The position numbers and the translations under genes are program-made. Of a DNA stretch of 64,000 bases, positions 63,727 to 64,000 are shown one piece after another (within the stretch, counting starts at the first letter, position 1; every line of letters starts with the position of its first letter). The notes under the pieces are model-generated. The model was not told the DNA's origin. It saw only the letters and a program-made list of their open reading frames with translations, and did no database searches. Location: assembly GCF_032854445.1 (NCBI RefSeq), contig NC_088297.1, positions 5,393,991 to 5,457,990 on the forward strand. Reading direction: 5' to 3'. The DNA is from Liolophura sinensis (taxonomy: Eukaryota; Mollusca; Polyplacophora; Chitonida; Chitonidae).

Positions 63727-64000
63727 GTAAGTTGAACAAAGTTTTTCTTTTTGATCTCCTTTTGGAGGACATCTGCGTGGTCGTGTTTTCAGTTGTCTGA
63801 TAATCTTTTTGGGTGGTAAAAAAAACAAACCTGTCACGTTTTAGGGAGGGGTGCAGACATGTTTCAGTTCCAAGTTTTTATTGTTCTCATTTTCTCGTAT
63901 GTGGGGATACTGTTTTTGGCAGTCTTTAGTTTTGTGTCTGAAAACTTGGATGAAAATTTCTACCTGGGATACAGATTTATCTGTTAATTTTGTTGTGGGG
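63727..64000 (+). other. Start of intron 48
   Basis: No element recognised before the window ends. Confidence 0.6.

Overview
The window is eukaryotic genomic DNA, most likely from a mollusc or another lophotrochozoan. Long AT-rich introns carry GT-AG splice sites. Two tRNA-derived SINE families, MITE-like foldback elements and many minisatellites fill the non-coding part. No bacterial features are seen. The species cannot be named from the sequence.

One gene dominates. It lies on the + strand from about 9.1 kb and runs off the right edge. I traced 48 coding exons (9097 to 63726, about 2,270 residues) by matching splice sites, phases and domain motifs. Almost all introns are phase 1, the usual pattern of module-shuffled extracellular proteins. 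The predicted product is a type II membrane protein. In order it has a short cytoplasmic tail, one membrane helix, a SEA domain (exons 3-5), a Thr-rich stalk (6), five Frizzled-type cysteine-rich domains with Thr/Pro linkers (7-21), LDLa (22), MAM (23-25), four LDLa (26-29), SRCR (30-32), an S1 serine protease domain (33-36), LDLa (37), MAM (38-39), a degenerate LDLa (40), MAM (41-43), two LDLa (44-45), MAM (46-47) and a Pro/Thr linker (48). This recalls the corin/enteropeptidase type of transmembrane serine protease. It differs in having five Fz domains and in placing the protease in the middle, with further LDLa-MAM modules after it.

The protease region is odd. His, Asp and Ser of the triad are present, but the activation site is Tyr-Ile-Val-Gly-Gly and the pocket residue before the active Ser is Gly rather than Asp, so trypsin-like specificity is not expected. 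Exon 34 needs about five one-base corrections at C or G runs to read through, and the SRCR exons 31-32 join out of phase. The exon 33 donor sits in a 14-copy 64-bp tandem repeat, and the exon 35 acceptor in a 4-copy 56-bp repeat.

Layout: 1-8.9 kb is intergenic, with an AT microsatellite and repeat fragments and no supported gene. 8.9-9.2 kb holds a possible core promoter and exon 1. 10.5-16 kb holds the membrane anchor, SEA and stalk. 17.4-31.5 kb holds the five Fz modules. 33.7-40.5 kb holds LDLa/MAM. 40.9-48.8 kb holds SRCR and protease. 49.5-63.7 kb holds the C-terminal LDLa/MAM series. Introns carry about 18 copies of SINE-A, five of SINE-B, several MITE families and about 20 tandem arrays, many of them starting just after a 5' splice site.
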